64,000 nt of DNA, taken from NCBI GenBank assembly GCA_016791045.1, contig JAEUNO010000022.1, positions 17,177 to 81,176 on the forward strand. The letters are read 5' to 3'. The notes below the pieces were generated by a model. The model saw only the letters and a list, made by a program, of their open reading frames with translations, did no database searches and had not been told where the DNA came from. Both the position numbers and the translations under genes were made by a program. This stretch comes from Methyloversatilis sp. GTDB lineage: Bacteria > Pseudomonadota > Gammaproteobacteria > Burkholderiales > Rhodocyclaceae. Positions 1 through 8,250 of the stretch are shown piece by piece. Position 1 is the stretch's first letter. The number at the start of each line of letters is the position of its first letter.

Positions 1-96
1 GGCGTCGAACCCGATCCCTATCTGGTCAGTCATTCGTTCGACGACTGGAGCAATCGCCTGCGCGTGCCTGCCGACGAGCAGACCCGCCGTGAGTAG
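1..96 (+). CDS. C-terminal end of a probable AmiC-like substrate-binding protein (partial)
   Basis: An open frame enters from the left edge and encodes 31 residues before a TAG stop at 94-96. The fragment (containing PDPYLVSHSFDDWSNR) is too short to assign by itself. The neighbour is an AmiR-type ANTAR regulator whose GTG start overlaps this stop by 8 bases. AmiR partners are usually AmiC-like periplasmic-binding-fold amide or urea sensors encoded immediately upstream, so that is the likely identity. This is inference from context. The other realistic option is a transport-type urea/amide binding protein. Confidence 0.45.
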   Translation, partial: GVEPDPYLVSHSFDDWSNRLRVPADEQTRRE

Positions 97-724
97 CCCG
101 GCGCGCCCCACCAGCCGCGGTGCGCGGCTCACTCCGGAATTCCTCAGGCAGTTGCGCAGCCTGCGCGTCGCCGTGCTGCACCCGAAGGACGAAGACGGCG
201 AAACCCTGACCCAGCAGTTGCAGCGCATCGGCTGCCAGGTGCAGACCTTCTGGCCACCGGTGCCCGATCTGCCGGACAACGTTGACCTGGTGTTCTGTGC
301 CGTCGACCACGATGCCATGGGCATGTCGTTCAGCTGGGTCCGTCAGGAACAGCCGCCCGCGGTGATTGCCATCATCAGCTACGAAAACCCGACCATCTTC
401 GATGCGATGATCAAGCTGGGTGCGACGGGTGTGCTCACGGCGCCGATCCGCTCGACGGGCATCCTGTCGACGCTGGTGCTGACGGTGGGTCTGAACGAAG
501 CGATGCGCAAGGCCGAGAAGCGTGTGCTCAGGCTCGAGCAGAAGCTGCTGGGCATCAACCAGATCAACGAAGCGAAATCCATCCTGATGCGCACGCGCAA
601 TGTCGGCGACAGCGAGGCCTACCGCATCATCCGCGAGCAGGCGATGAGCCGCCGCGTGTCGACCGAGGAAATCGCACGCGCCATCATCCACGCCAATTCC
701 ATCCTGTCGGGGCCGACCGGTTAG
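89..724 (+). CDS. AmiR-like ANTAR-domain transcription antiterminator
   Basis: The product has 211 residues, close to Pseudomonas AmiR (about 196). Residues 20-130 resemble the AmiR pseudo-receiver, with shared patches such as LQRIGCQV followed by WPP. Residues 135-157 form a predicted coiled coil. Residues 155-205 are the three-helix ANTAR RNA-binding domain (INEAKSILM, then EAYRIIREQAM). The family binds two-hairpin leader RNAs and prevents termination, and it is held inactive by an AmiC-type sensor until an amide is bound. The GTG start at 89 overlaps the stop of the upstream gene, which indicates translational coupling. No receiver aspartate pattern typical of phosphorylated NasT is evident. 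The start rests on the overlap and on the lack of a better codon. Confidence 0.85.
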   Translation: MSSPARPTSRGARLTPEFLRQLRSLRVAVLHPKDEDGETLTQQLQRIGCQVQTFWPPVPDLPDNVDLVFCAVDHDAMGMSFSWVRQEQPPAVIAIISYENPTIFDAMIKLGATGVLTAPIRSTGILSTLVLTVGLNEAMRKAEKRVLRLEQKLLGINQINEAKSILMRTRNVGDSEAYRIIREQAMSRRVSTEEIARAIIHANSILSGPTG

Positions 725-750
725 CCAGGCGCCCTTGGGGGGCGCATCCC

Positions 751-794
751 CGGAAACGAAAAGGGCGTGCGCGAGCACGCCCTTTTCGTTTCCG
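751..794. terminator. Long perfect hairpin with GCGA tetraloop, probable terminator
   Basis: Bases 751-770 and 775-794 are perfectly complementary over 20 bp and enclose a GCGA (GNRA-type) loop. The stem carries an A4/T4 block but no T-tract follows it. The hairpin sits 27 bases after the ANTAR gene stop and separates it from the porin. It would act as a transcriptional boundary in both directions or as an mRNA 3'-end stabiliser. Confidence 0.7.
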
Positions 795-839
795 CACGCG
801 CGGTGACGCCAGACATCCCCTGGCGCCACCCGACCCCGT

Positions 840-856
840 TGCACCATTTTGGTGCA
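840..856. promoter_or_regulatory. NtrC-type operator upstream of the porin gene
   Basis: TGCACCATTTTGGTGCA is a perfect 7-bp inverted repeat with a 3-base spacer. It matches the enterobacterial NtrC consensus (TGCACC, four variable bases, TGGTGCA) at every fixed position. It lies about 130 bases before the porin start codon. A TTGCA with a nearby GG at 903-918 looks like a sigma-54 element, but the spacing is one base too long. The operator is much better supported than the core promoter. Confidence 0.65.
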
Positions 857-985
857 CAATGCGCCGCGCATGACCCGGCTGCCCCTGTCCGCCCCAGGAT
901 GGGGCATGGCCGGTTGCATCAAGCGGACACCCGACAAAGACCAGGGCCCGTACCGAGCCACTGCACACCAAAGGACACTCACCCC

Positions 986-2119
986 ATGACGAAGAGGACT
1001 TCCCGCCTGCGACGCGGGCCGCTCGCCTTCACGCTCGCCGCCGGTGTCGCTGCCGCGGGCAATGCCTTCGCCGGTCCGACCTTCACCGGACCGGGCGACA
1101 GTTCGCTGACGCTCGGCATCTGGTCAAGCGCCGCATACACGAGCGCCGAACAGGCCGACGGGTCGCACGACAGCGACCTGCGGCTCGATTCCTTCCGCAT
1201 CATCACGGTCGCGAAGTTCACGAAACAGATCGGACTCATGACCAACTTCGCGCGCCTGTCGGGTGAGTCGATGCGCCTGCTCGATCTGGTCGGCCAGTTC
1301 ACCCTCACCGACAACATCAACCTGTGGGTCGGCCGCCACGTCGTGCCAGGTGACCGTCAGCAGATGGCGGGGCCCTACTTCGCCAATGTGTGGGAATACC
1401 CGATGGTGTCGCGCAATCCCAACGCCTACACCGGCCGCGATGATGGCGCAACGCTCTGGGGCAGCGTGTTCGACCGGCGCTTGCAGTACATGGTCGGCGC
1501 GTTCCAGGGGAAGAACCGCGGCGAGGACATGTCGAACGCGTCGCACCAGCTGCTGTACGCGACCCGTCTCGCGTGGAGCTTCCGTGACCGGGAATCGGAG
1601 TACTTCAACAGCAACCACTACTACGGTGAAAAGGAAATACTGACCATCGGCGCCGCCTGGCGGACTCAGAAGGATGGCGTCGGCACTGCGCTGACCCGCG
1701 GCGACTACACCGCCTGGAGCCTCGATGCACTGATGCAGACACGCCTGTCCACCGGCGCCGTCGTGACGCTCGAAGGCGCCTGGTACGACTACGACACCGA
1801 CGGCGTCGCCGACATCTCGCCGGCCGACCCGGGCTGCAGCCGTGTCACGAACTGTGGCGGCGCCACCCAGGGCGACGCCTGGTTCGTGACGGCCGCCTAC
1901 CTGTTCCCGACGAAGATCGGCATCGGCCGTTTCGAGCCGAACATCCGCTATCAGGAATTCCGGCCGGACACAGGCGCCCGCAACGACCAGTGGGACGTCG
2001 GCGTGAATTACGTCATTTCGGGTCATAACGCGCGGCTGAGTGCCGTTTACTCGGAGATGGGCAGCGACGGCGCACGCTCGCTCAACCGCTTCATCCTCGG
2101 GTTGCAACTGATGTACTGA
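986..2119 (+). CDS. Outer-membrane porin, probably nitrogen-regulated
   Basis: The 377-residue product begins with a Sec signal peptide (basic residues, then FTLAAGVAAAGNAFA, cleavage near residue 29). The rest alternates short amphipathic strands and ends in an aromatic residue (LGLQLMY), as beta-barrel proteins recognised by BamA do. I see no TonB box or plug. I chose the ATG at 986 because the signal peptide starts there; the open frame further upstream is not protein-like. An NtrC operator lies upstream and an amide-responsive regulator is adjacent. A role in uptake of short amides or urea, as for FmdC of Methylophilus, is reasonable inference. A cysteine pair near residue 287 may form a disulfide in a loop. 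Confidence 0.8.
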   Translation: MTKRTSRLRRGPLAFTLAAGVAAAGNAFAGPTFTGPGDSSLTLGIWSSAAYTSAEQADGSHDSDLRLDSFRIITVAKFTKQIGLMTNFARLSGESMRLLDLVGQFTLTDNINLWVGRHVVPGDRQQMAGPYFANVWEYPMVSRNPNAYTGRDDGATLWGSVFDRRLQYMVGAFQGKNRGEDMSNASHQLLYATRLAWSFRDRESEYFNSNHYYGEKEILTIGAAWRTQKDGVGTALTRGDYTAWSLDALMQTRLSTGAVVTLEGAWYDYDTDGVADISPADPGCSRVTNCGGATQGDAWFVTAAYLFPTKIGIGRFEPNIRYQEFRPDTGARNDQWDVGVNYVISGHNARLSAVYSEMGSDGARSLNRFILGLQLMY

Positions 2120-2665
2120 TCGCGTTCGACATGCCGGCACGCAAGGTGCCGGACAGGTCGCCCGCAGGGCACGCTGCGGTGTGCCCATCTCCCGGCTGCC
2201 GCAAGGCCGGCACGGGACCCGCCCCGTCCATGCCTCCGTTTGTGTGGAGAAGTGTATCCGGCCACGGCGTCTCGAACATCGATCCGAACGACGGAGCGTG
2301 CCCGCTTTGCCGCGCCTGCCGGGCCTCCACCTGCCGCGAACGGGCCGCCCCGACATCCGGATGGTGGCGCCGCGACCAGGCGAAAAGTCGTTGAAAGACA
2401 ATTAAAATTGATTTCCGATCAATTACTTGCATTCTTTCACCCTCAATCTGCTCGGCCATCGGGCTTCCGCCCCCCGGTCACCGACGACAGTCCGACCGAC
2501 GGCCGTGGCGAAGCAGACCGGCACTGCCTCCGCTGTGGCCGCCCCCGACCGCCCCCCCCGGGGACGCACCGGCCGGACACCTTCGCCCGCTCAAGCCGTC
2601 GCCTCAGTCAGCCGATACACACCGACCATCAACTGAACAACCGGGTCACACCGCCCGCCGACTCG
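2120..2665. other. Intergenic region between porin and GGDEF-EAL gene
   Basis: A 7-bp hairpin with a 5-base loop (2134-2152) follows the porin stop and may end its message, although it lacks a T-tract. An A+T-rich island at 2397-2440 contains the inverted repeat AATTGAT-TTCCG-ATCAATT (2406-2424) and is the likely promoter and regulator site for the downstream gene. The plus-strand open frame that crosses this region is proline/arginine-rich and looks like non-coding G+C-rich sequence. Confidence 0.45.
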
Positions 2666-5140
2666 ATGGACGTGGATCCCCCGTCACCTGCGACGACCGC
2701 TCGCTGCCCGTCCAGTCCTGCAGCGACGAAGACCCGCGCAGGCATGCTGACCCGAGCCCGCGATGCCATCAGGCGCTTCTTCCGCCTGTACGCACCCGAT
2801 GATGTCCTGGCCGCGCGCTATCGCGGTCGTCAGATCGAAGCGATGCTGCGCTTCACACCCGTGGCGATGACCATCAATGTCACCAACGCCATTGTGGTGG
2901 TACTGACCGCCTGGTCCTACGGCGTGCGCCTTTTCCTCGTCTGCTGGGCGCTCGCGGTGACGATTGCCGCCTGCCTCGGTCTGCGCGGCTGGCTGCGTGC
3001 CCGTTGCCGCAGTATCGAAACCGCTTCGCCCAGAACATTCCGACATGCCAGCATGCAGGCCGGCGTACTCGCGGCACTGTGGGCAAGCATGGCCATCGTG
3101 CTGTTCCCGTCACCGGATGATTCGCTGCGGCTGTTCGTAGGCCTGGTGGCCACCGGCATGATCTGCGGCGGGGGCTTCGCATTGTCCACCGTACCCGGCG
3201 CCGCGACCAGCTACGTGGCCGTACTGGGCACCGGCAGCGCCATCGCCGTGGCACTGTCCGACATGAATCATGCTCCGGGCATCGGCATCATGCTTGCGGC
3301 GTACAGCCTGATCGTCATCTTCAGCGCGTGGACGACGGCGCGCAACTTCGTCGCACGACTCGTCGCCGAAATGAAGGCCGATCAGCAAAGCGAAGTCATC
3401 GCCTTGCTGTTGCGCGATTTCGAGAACCACGCCAGCGATGTGCTCTGGGAGCTCGATCGACACGGACGCTTCATCCATGCGTCGAAGCGGCTCGAGGCCT
3501 GTCTGCACCTGACGTCCGCAGAGGCGCTCAGCAAGAGGGCTGCGCAACTGCTCCGGCATCGGCTCGGGCGCTCGCGCGAAGAGCGTGCAGCGGCCTGGGA
3601 GCGCCTTCGTCACGTTTTTTTCGGTCGCAAACCCTTTCGGGATGAAATCATTCATCTCGTTGGCAAGGGCGGTGTGCAGAGCTGGTCGCTGAGCGCCAGT
3701 CCGCTGTACGACAGCCGCGGAAAGCTGGACGGATGGCGGGGCGTGGCGACCGAGATCACGGCGCGCCAGATGGCTGTGGAACGCATGGAATGGCTGGCCC
3801 ATCACGACACGCTGACCGGTCTGTTCAACCGTGCCTACGTGCGTTCGGCACTGCGCGAACGTCTGACCTGCGCCACCGGCAAACGCCTTGCGGTCGTATG
3901 TTTCGACCTGGACGGCTTCAAGAAGGTCAACGATACGCTGGGCCATGCGGCCGGAGACAGCTTCCTGCAGGAATTCAGTCGGCGGCTGAAGGCCTGCCTG
4001 ACGAGTGAGGACGTCGCAAGTCGAACCGGCGGCGACGAATTCGCGCTCCTGCTGCCCGATCTGTGCCGGGAGGAGGACATCGCGGCAAGACTTGAGGCGC
4101 TGAACGCCTTGCTGGCAGCACCCTGCCGGATTGCCGGCCAGATGGTGCCGATGCGCACCAGCATGGGCATCGCGATCGCGCCAAAGGACGGACATGACGT
4201 CGACAGCCTGCTCGGCTCCGCTGATCTTGCGCTCTACGCCGCCAAGCGCGATGGCGGCGCCTGCTGGCGATTCTTCGACCTGTCGATGAGCGAACAGGCC
4301 CGTCGCCGGACGGTGCTCGAAATGGCCTTGCGCGATGCCATCACCGACCGGCAGCTGCATCTTGCCTTCCAGCCACAGCTGACCTTGAGCACCGGCTCCA
4401 TCTGCGGCTTCGAGGCCTTGCTGCGCTGGCGCCATCCGGAGCTCGGAGACATCTCTCCGGCCGAATTCATTCCGATTGCAGAAGCGAGCGGTCAGATGGA
4501 AGGCATCGGCAACTGGGTGCTGGACGAAGCGAGCCGGCAGGCGGCCACCTGGCCCGACTCCATTTCCGTCTCCATCAATGTGTCCGCGGTGCAGCTGGGC
4601 ACCGACAGTTTTCTGCACCATGTGCGGCAGTCATCGGCCGTGCTCGCACCGCAGAGGGTCGAATTCGAGATCACCGAATCGCTGCTGCTCGAATGCACCG
4701 AATCTGCCGCCACGCAGTTGCGCGATCTGCGCGCAATGGGCTACCGCATCGCGCTCGACGACTTCGGGACCGGCTATTCGGCACTCACCTATCTGCGCAC
4801 CTTCTCCTTCGACACGCTGAAGATCGACCAGAGCTTCGTGCGCGACATGGGCACGTCGGACAAGGCATGTGCCATCGTCGATACGCTGCTGGCGATGTCG
4901 GTCGCGCTGGACATGCAGACGGTCGCCGAAGGCGTCGAAACCCTGTCGGATTTCCAGACCCTGAGCCGGAAGAAATGCGGAATCGTGCAGGGCTATCTCG
5001 TCAGTCGCCCGCTCCCCCCGACGGACGTCGCCGGGTTTCTTGCCACATGGCGCGGCATCGAAGGCGTTCCTGCCGTGGCGGACGCACATGGAAGGGCACG
5101 GCCGAAAAGCGCTCCGAATCGCATCCCGATCGCCTTGTGA
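2666..5140 (+). CDS. Membrane-bound PAS-GGDEF-EAL cyclic-di-GMP protein
   Basis: The product is 824 residues from this ATG. An internal ATG at 2744 is an equally good start because neither has a clear ribosome-binding site. The N-terminal third holds several hydrophobic helices, followed by a PAS-like segment (DVLWELDRHGRFIHAS). The diguanylate cyclase domain has an intact RTGGDEFALL near residue 453. The phosphodiesterase domain has EALLRW, EITES, DDFGTGYS, KIDQSFV and AEGVET, which are the metal- and substrate-binding residues of active EAL enzymes. The product-inhibition site expected before GGDEF (RxxD) reads TSED, so feedback inhibition is probably absent. By motif, both activities are possible. 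It stands alone with no obvious partner. Confidence 0.88.
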   Translation: MDVDPPSPATTARCPSSPAATKTRAGMLTRARDAIRRFFRLYAPDDVLAARYRGRQIEAMLRFTPVAMTINVTNAIVVVLTAWSYGVRLFLVCWALAVTIAACLGLRGWLRARCRSIETASPRTFRHASMQAGVLAALWASMAIVLFPSPDDSLRLFVGLVATGMICGGGFALSTVPGAATSYVAVLGTGSAIAVALSDMNHAPGIGIMLAAYSLIVIFSAWTTARNFVARLVAEMKADQQSEVIALLLRDFENHASDVLWELDRHGRFIHASKRLEACLHLTSAEALSKRAAQLLRHRLGRSREERAAAWERLRHVFFGRKPFRDEIIHLVGKGGVQSWSLSASPLYDSRGKLDGWRGVATEITARQMAVERMEWLAHHDTLTGLFNRAYVRSALRERLTCATGKRLAVVCFDLDGFKKVNDTLGHAAGDSFLQEFSRRLKACLTSEDVASRTGGDEFALLLPDLCREEDIAARLEALNALLAAPCRIAGQMVPMRTSMGIAIAPKDGHDVDSLLGSADLALYAAKRDGGACWRFFDLSMSEQARRRTVLEMALRDAITDRQLHLAFQPQLTLSTGSICGFEALLRWRHPELGDISPAEFIPIAEASGQMEGIGNWVLDEASRQAATWPDSISVSINVSAVQLGTDSFLHHVRQSSAVLAPQRVEFEITESLLLECTESAATQLRDLRAMGYRIALDDFGTGYSALTYLRTFSFDTLKIDQSFVRDMGTSDKACAIVDTLLAMSVALDMQTVAEGVETLSDFQTLSRKKCGIVQGYLVSRPLPPTDVAGFLATWRGIEGVPAVADAHGRARPKSAPNRIPIAL

Positions 5141-5255
5141 ATCCTGTCGCCGTGCAAGCCCGCTGCCGCGGATAAGCGACGGCGCGCATGGCCCACCCCG
5201 AAAAAACCTGCCGGACGTCACTGCCCTGTCACACGTACAGGCTTGAATCCATGGC

Positions 5256-6071
5256 GTGAATGCTCCCGACCCCCTCGTGCGCCACGTCCGGGCCATCTTC
5301 CTTTCGGACATCCATCTGGGTACGCGCGGATGTCAGGCCGATGCGCTGCTCGACTTCCTGCGCCACCACGAATCCGATTATCTCTATCTGGTCGGCGACA
5401 TCATCGACTTCTGGGCGATGAGCCGCTCGATCCACTGGACGCCCGCACAGAACACCGTGGTGCAGAAGGTGCTGCGGCGCGCGCGCAAGGGCACGCAGGT
5501 CGTCTTCATCCCGGGCAATCACGACGAGGCGCTGCGCGAGTATGCCGGCACGGTGTTCGGCGACATTGCGGTCCGGCTCGATCACATCCATGTCGCGGCG
5601 GACGGCAAGCGCTACTGGCTCGTGCATGGCGACGACTTCGATCAGGTGACGCGCCATCACCGCTGGGTCGCCCTGCTCGGCGACGTGGCCTACAACGCGC
5701 TCGTACGGATCAATGCATGGATGTCGCGCGTGCGCCGCCGGCTCGGCATTGCCGGCTACTGGTCACTGGCGGGCTATGCCAAACGCAAGGTGAAGAGCGC
5801 AGTCAGCTTCATCTACGATTTCGAGGATTCGGTCATGCACGAAGCGCGCAGCCGGGGCGTCGATGGCGTCATCTGCGGTCACATCCATGCGGTCGCCCAG
5901 CGCACCCTCGACGGGCTCGTCTACATGAACTGCGGTGACTGGGTGGACAGCTGCACCGCCATCGTCGAACACGCCGACGGCCGGTTCGCCATCGTCGACT
6001 GGGGCCAGTTCCTGCGCACGCCGGGTGCCCGCATGACGGTGCCGGTGGCGGAGGAAGTGCTGGGTCACTGA
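5256..6071 (+). CDS. LpxH-type metallophosphoesterase (UDP-2,3-diacylglucosamine diphosphatase family)
   Basis: The product has 271 residues from a GTG start (VNAPDPLVRH). It carries the calcineurin-like metal motifs in order: SDIHLG, GDIIDFW, GNHDE, HGDDFD and CGHIHA. Known family members hydrolyse UDP-2,3-diacylglucosamine to lipid X in lipid A synthesis on the cytoplasmic face of the inner membrane. This subgroup is somewhat longer than Escherichia coli LpxH (about 240) and has a basic, aromatic insert around residues 145-180 that could contact membrane. It is monocistronic. Whether it is the main LpxH or a paralogue cannot be told here. Confidence 0.8.
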   Translation: MNAPDPLVRHVRAIFLSDIHLGTRGCQADALLDFLRHHESDYLYLVGDIIDFWAMSRSIHWTPAQNTVVQKVLRRARKGTQVVFIPGNHDEALREYAGTVFGDIAVRLDHIHVAADGKRYWLVHGDDFDQVTRHHRWVALLGDVAYNALVRINAWMSRVRRRLGIAGYWSLAGYAKRKVKSAVSFIYDFEDSVMHEARSRGVDGVICGHIHAVAQRTLDGLVYMNCGDWVDSCTAIVEHADGRFAIVDWGQFLRTPGARMTVPVAEEVLGH

Positions 6072-6238
6072 CCGTCACATACCCGCCGGCCGGGTTGTCG
6101 GCACGCTTTGCATTGCATCACGCGGCAGTGGCTCCGGTTTGTGCGAGCAACGCACCAACCATTGCTCGCAGGAGGCTGAACGCCGAACGCCCGGATCCGG
6201 CATGAAGGTGCGGTTGCTTCGCGCACTCACGGAATGCC

Positions 6239-6619
6239 GTGCGTGCGCACCGGAAGCATCTTCTTTCAGCCAACCGGGATGACCTTCATGACATCGGCGA
6301 TATGCACCTGTGGAATCAACGCTCCAACCATATCGCAAACCACGCCTTCCACGCCGTTACCCCGTTTGATCTGATCCTGCGTGACGCAACGGCGATGCGC
6401 GGTTCGCACGGCCGGATCAGGCCCCCGGCGTGCGCAGCATGCTGTTCCGCATCGATGCCAACAGCACGCCGCCGAACCACGTCGGCGTCAGTGGCATCGG
6501 TGTCGCTGAAGTGGCCGTTCCGACAGGGGGTGCCGGCCATTCCGGAGCCAGCGACCTGCTGGATAACGGGCGCCGGACTCGCGGACGTTCCTGTCGAGGC
6601 GCGTCGTCGCAACGCCTGA
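6239..6619 (+). pseudogene. Decayed PEP-CTERM-like gene remnant
   Basis: The 691 bases from 6072 to 6762 contain no convincing intact gene. One frame ends at a TGA (6617-6619) in VPAIPEPAT, then a W, then AGL, then ARRRNA. That is the order of a PEP-CTERM sorting tail (PEP motif, helix, arginine cluster). The helix is spoiled by D, P and E residues that each need only one base change from G, A and V/A. Just upstream in another frame is VGVSGIGVAEVAVP, which resembles the segment usually found before the PEP motif. Upstream again, in the first frame, is HAVTPFDLILRD. At least two frameshifts are required, so I call it a pseudogene with low to moderate confidence. Confidence 0.33.
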
Positions 6620-6762
6620 GGCGGGGGATCCGCCCGTGCAGTTCTCGCCGACCGGGGCCGGTCACCACGGCCGCGCTGGCCGGATGGCGGCAATCGCGCT
6701 AAGGTCTGATGCCGGCTTGTCCTTACGGACATGCGGCATTGATCGTCGCGAATGTAATCGAC

Positions 6763-7509
6763 ATGAACCGAATCATCGTCATCACCGGCGGCAGTCGCGG
6801 CATCGGCGCGGCGACTGCGCGTCTGGCCGCCGCGCAGGGGGATGCCGTGGTGATCAGCTACCTGCGCCGGCGCGATGCAGCCGAAGCACTGGTCCGCGAT
6901 ATCACCCGGGCCGGCGGCACGGCGCTCGCACTGGCGGCAGACGTCGGCATCGAGGCGGACGTCGAGCGACTGTTCCGTGACGTCGACAGCGCCTTCGGCC
7001 GCCTGTCGGCGCTGGTGAACAATGCCGGCATGCTTGAAGCGCAGAGCCGGGTCGAAGACATGAGTGCGGCGCGACTGGGCCGCATCTTCGCAACCAATGT
7101 GATCGGCAGCATGCTGTGCGCGCGGGAAGCGGTGCGCCGCATGTCGCGCCGGCATGGCGGCGCGGGTGGCGCCATCGTGAATGTGTCGTCGGCAGCGTCC
7201 AGGCTGGGCTCGCCCGATGAATACGTCGACTACGCCGCGTCGAAGGGCGCCATCGACACCTTCACGATCGGTCTGGCGAAGGAGGTGGCGGCCGATGGCA
7301 TCCGCGTGAATGCCGTCCGGCCCGGCGTGATCCGGACGGACATCCACGCCGCCGGCGGCGAACCGGACCGGGTCAACCGGGTGAAATCATCGGTGCCGCT
7401 GCAGCGCGGCGGCGAACCGGTCGAAGTGGCACGCGCCATCCTGTGGTTGCTGTCGGACGACGCGTCCTACACCACCGGCGCATTGCTGGACGTCAGCGGC
7501 GGCCGCTGA
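6763..7509 (+). CDS. Short-chain dehydrogenase/reductase (SDR family)
   Basis: The 248-residue protein has the classical SDR signature. TGGSRGIG near the N-terminus forms the Rossmann turn, NNAG follows, and the catalytic Ser, Tyr and Lys lie in NVSSAAS and YVDYAASKG. The C-terminal DVSGGR is typical of 3-oxoacyl-ACP reductase/glucose-dehydrogenase-like members. The cofactor is probably NADP(H), since the turn carries an Arg after GGS. The substrate is unknown. I start at MNRIIVITGG. An ATG 54 bases upstream (6709) has a better AAGG ribosome site but would add a tail unusual for the family. The gene stands alone. Confidence 0.85.
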   Translation: MNRIIVITGGSRGIGAATARLAAAQGDAVVISYLRRRDAAEALVRDITRAGGTALALAADVGIEADVERLFRDVDSAFGRLSALVNNAGMLEAQSRVEDMSAARLGRIFATNVIGSMLCAREAVRRMSRRHGGAGGAIVNVSSAASRLGSPDEYVDYAASKGAIDTFTIGLAKEVAADGIRVNAVRPGVIRTDIHAAGGEPDRVNRVKSSVPLQRGGEPVEVARAILWLLSDDASYTTGALLDVSGGR

Positions 7510-7828
7510 GTCCGCTCCGACCGACCGATCAACACGTCGACAAGCGCCCTGCGACCGGTCGCGGAACCGCGCGTTGATGACGCGACGCAGCAGCCCTCTG
7601 CGCCCCCGGCAAAATCGAGGCAGATCCACGCGTATCAACGCGTTCGCGATAAATTACGGCGCTAATCTTTTGCTGGCAACAAAGAATCCCCTGATGTGCA
7701 ATACCCGCGCGCCTTTGCGGACGGTGCACCGGGCACTGCGGACGAGGCGCCTGCCCCGGATGCTGCGCCGCAGAAGAAAAACTCTTCAACACATTGTTTT
7801 GACGTGAGAAAACAGATTCAAAAATTCC
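7510..7828. other. Intergenic stretch without recognisable gene
   Basis: The 319 bases after the dehydrogenase hold no supported reading frame. The first half is G+C-rich. An A+T-rich island at 7648-7700 and the A-rich run before 7829 lead into the promoter of the next transcription unit. No terminator with a T-tract is visible behind the dehydrogenase. Confidence 0.4.
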
Positions 7829-7857
7829 TTGAAACGTCTTGATTGATGTCTTACTTT
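7829..7857 (+). promoter_or_regulatory. Sigma-70-type promoter for the small-gene unit
   Basis: TTGAAA (7829-7834) and TACTTT (7852-7857) are separated by exactly 17 bases in a locally A+T-rich stretch. The expected start of transcription is near 7864. This gives an untranslated leader of about 180 bases before the first start codon. Confidence 0.5.
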
Positions 7858-7863
7858 GAAGCT

Positions 7864-8043
7864 GGCAGTTCGCATATCGCGGGCTGACTCAACCCAAGGA
7901 GAGCAGGTAGCGGGGCCCAAGGGACACAAGAAAAGCCGCGCGCGATACAGCGCTGACGGCGTAACTGGAAGCATCAGTCGTCAAAGGTTGCACTCAGTTT
8001 CTAATCAAGGCTCACGTCGCGAACATCTCAATGGAGGTTGGTT
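7864..8043 (+). ncRNA. Long 5' leader, possible structured RNA (unidentified)
   Basis: About 180 bases lie between the inferred transcription start and the first ATG. TATCGCG near 7873 can pair with CGCGATA near 7945 to enclose smaller helices. Another possible helix joins CTGAC near 7955 to a complementary stretch around the CATCAGTCG near 7975. A strong GGAGG (8033-8037) precedes the ATG by six bases. I compared it by eye with TPP, cobalamin, SAM, glycine, c-di-GMP and guanidine classes and saw no conserved core. It may be an unrecognised riboregulator or simply a long leader. Confidence 0.3.
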
Positions 8044-8250
8044 ATGACAATGCTCACACTGGATCAGGCAAAGGCACTTTTCAACAGCGGCAAGGCGGCA
8101 CAGATGTCGACGATGTACAACCACCACAGCAACAAGACCTTCGGGGTGGTCGACAATCGTTCGGCAAAACGCACCGATCACTACCTCATCGGCGAAGGTG
8201 ATCTCACCCATGTCGTTCCGGAGAAGTCTCCGACCTTCGATCGGAAGTGA
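8044..8250 (+). CDS. Small hypothetical protein, 68 residues
   Basis: This frame has a textbook ribosome-binding site (GGAGG, six bases before ATG). It encodes a hydrophilic protein starting MTMLTLDQAKALFNSGKA and ending VVPEKSPTFDRK. It has no signal peptide, membrane segment or cysteine. The first 20 residues look like an amphipathic helix and the middle is rich in His, Asn and Lys. I do not recognise the family. Its stop codon overlaps the next start (TGATG), so the two are translationally coupled. The strong ribosome site, long leader and downstream terminator argue that it is a real, well-expressed gene. Confidence 0.6.
   Translation: MTMLTLDQAKALFNSGKAAQMSTMYNHHSNKTFGVVDNRSAKRTDHYLIGEGDLTHVVPEKSPTFDRK

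Noticed and set aside
903-918. Possible sigma-54 core promoter (GG and TTGCA) upstream of the porin
   Set aside because: GG and GC are 11 bases apart instead of the invariant 10, so I keep only the NtrC operator as a supported feature.
6316-7347. A 343-codon minus-strand frame opposite the SDR gene
   Set aside because: It is antisense to a gene with complete SDR motifs and shows no recognisable domain.
7864-8043. Match of the leader to known riboswitch classes
   Set aside because: By eye no conserved core of TPP, cobalamin, SAM, glycine, c-di-GMP or guanidine switches was seen; only a covariance search could settle it.
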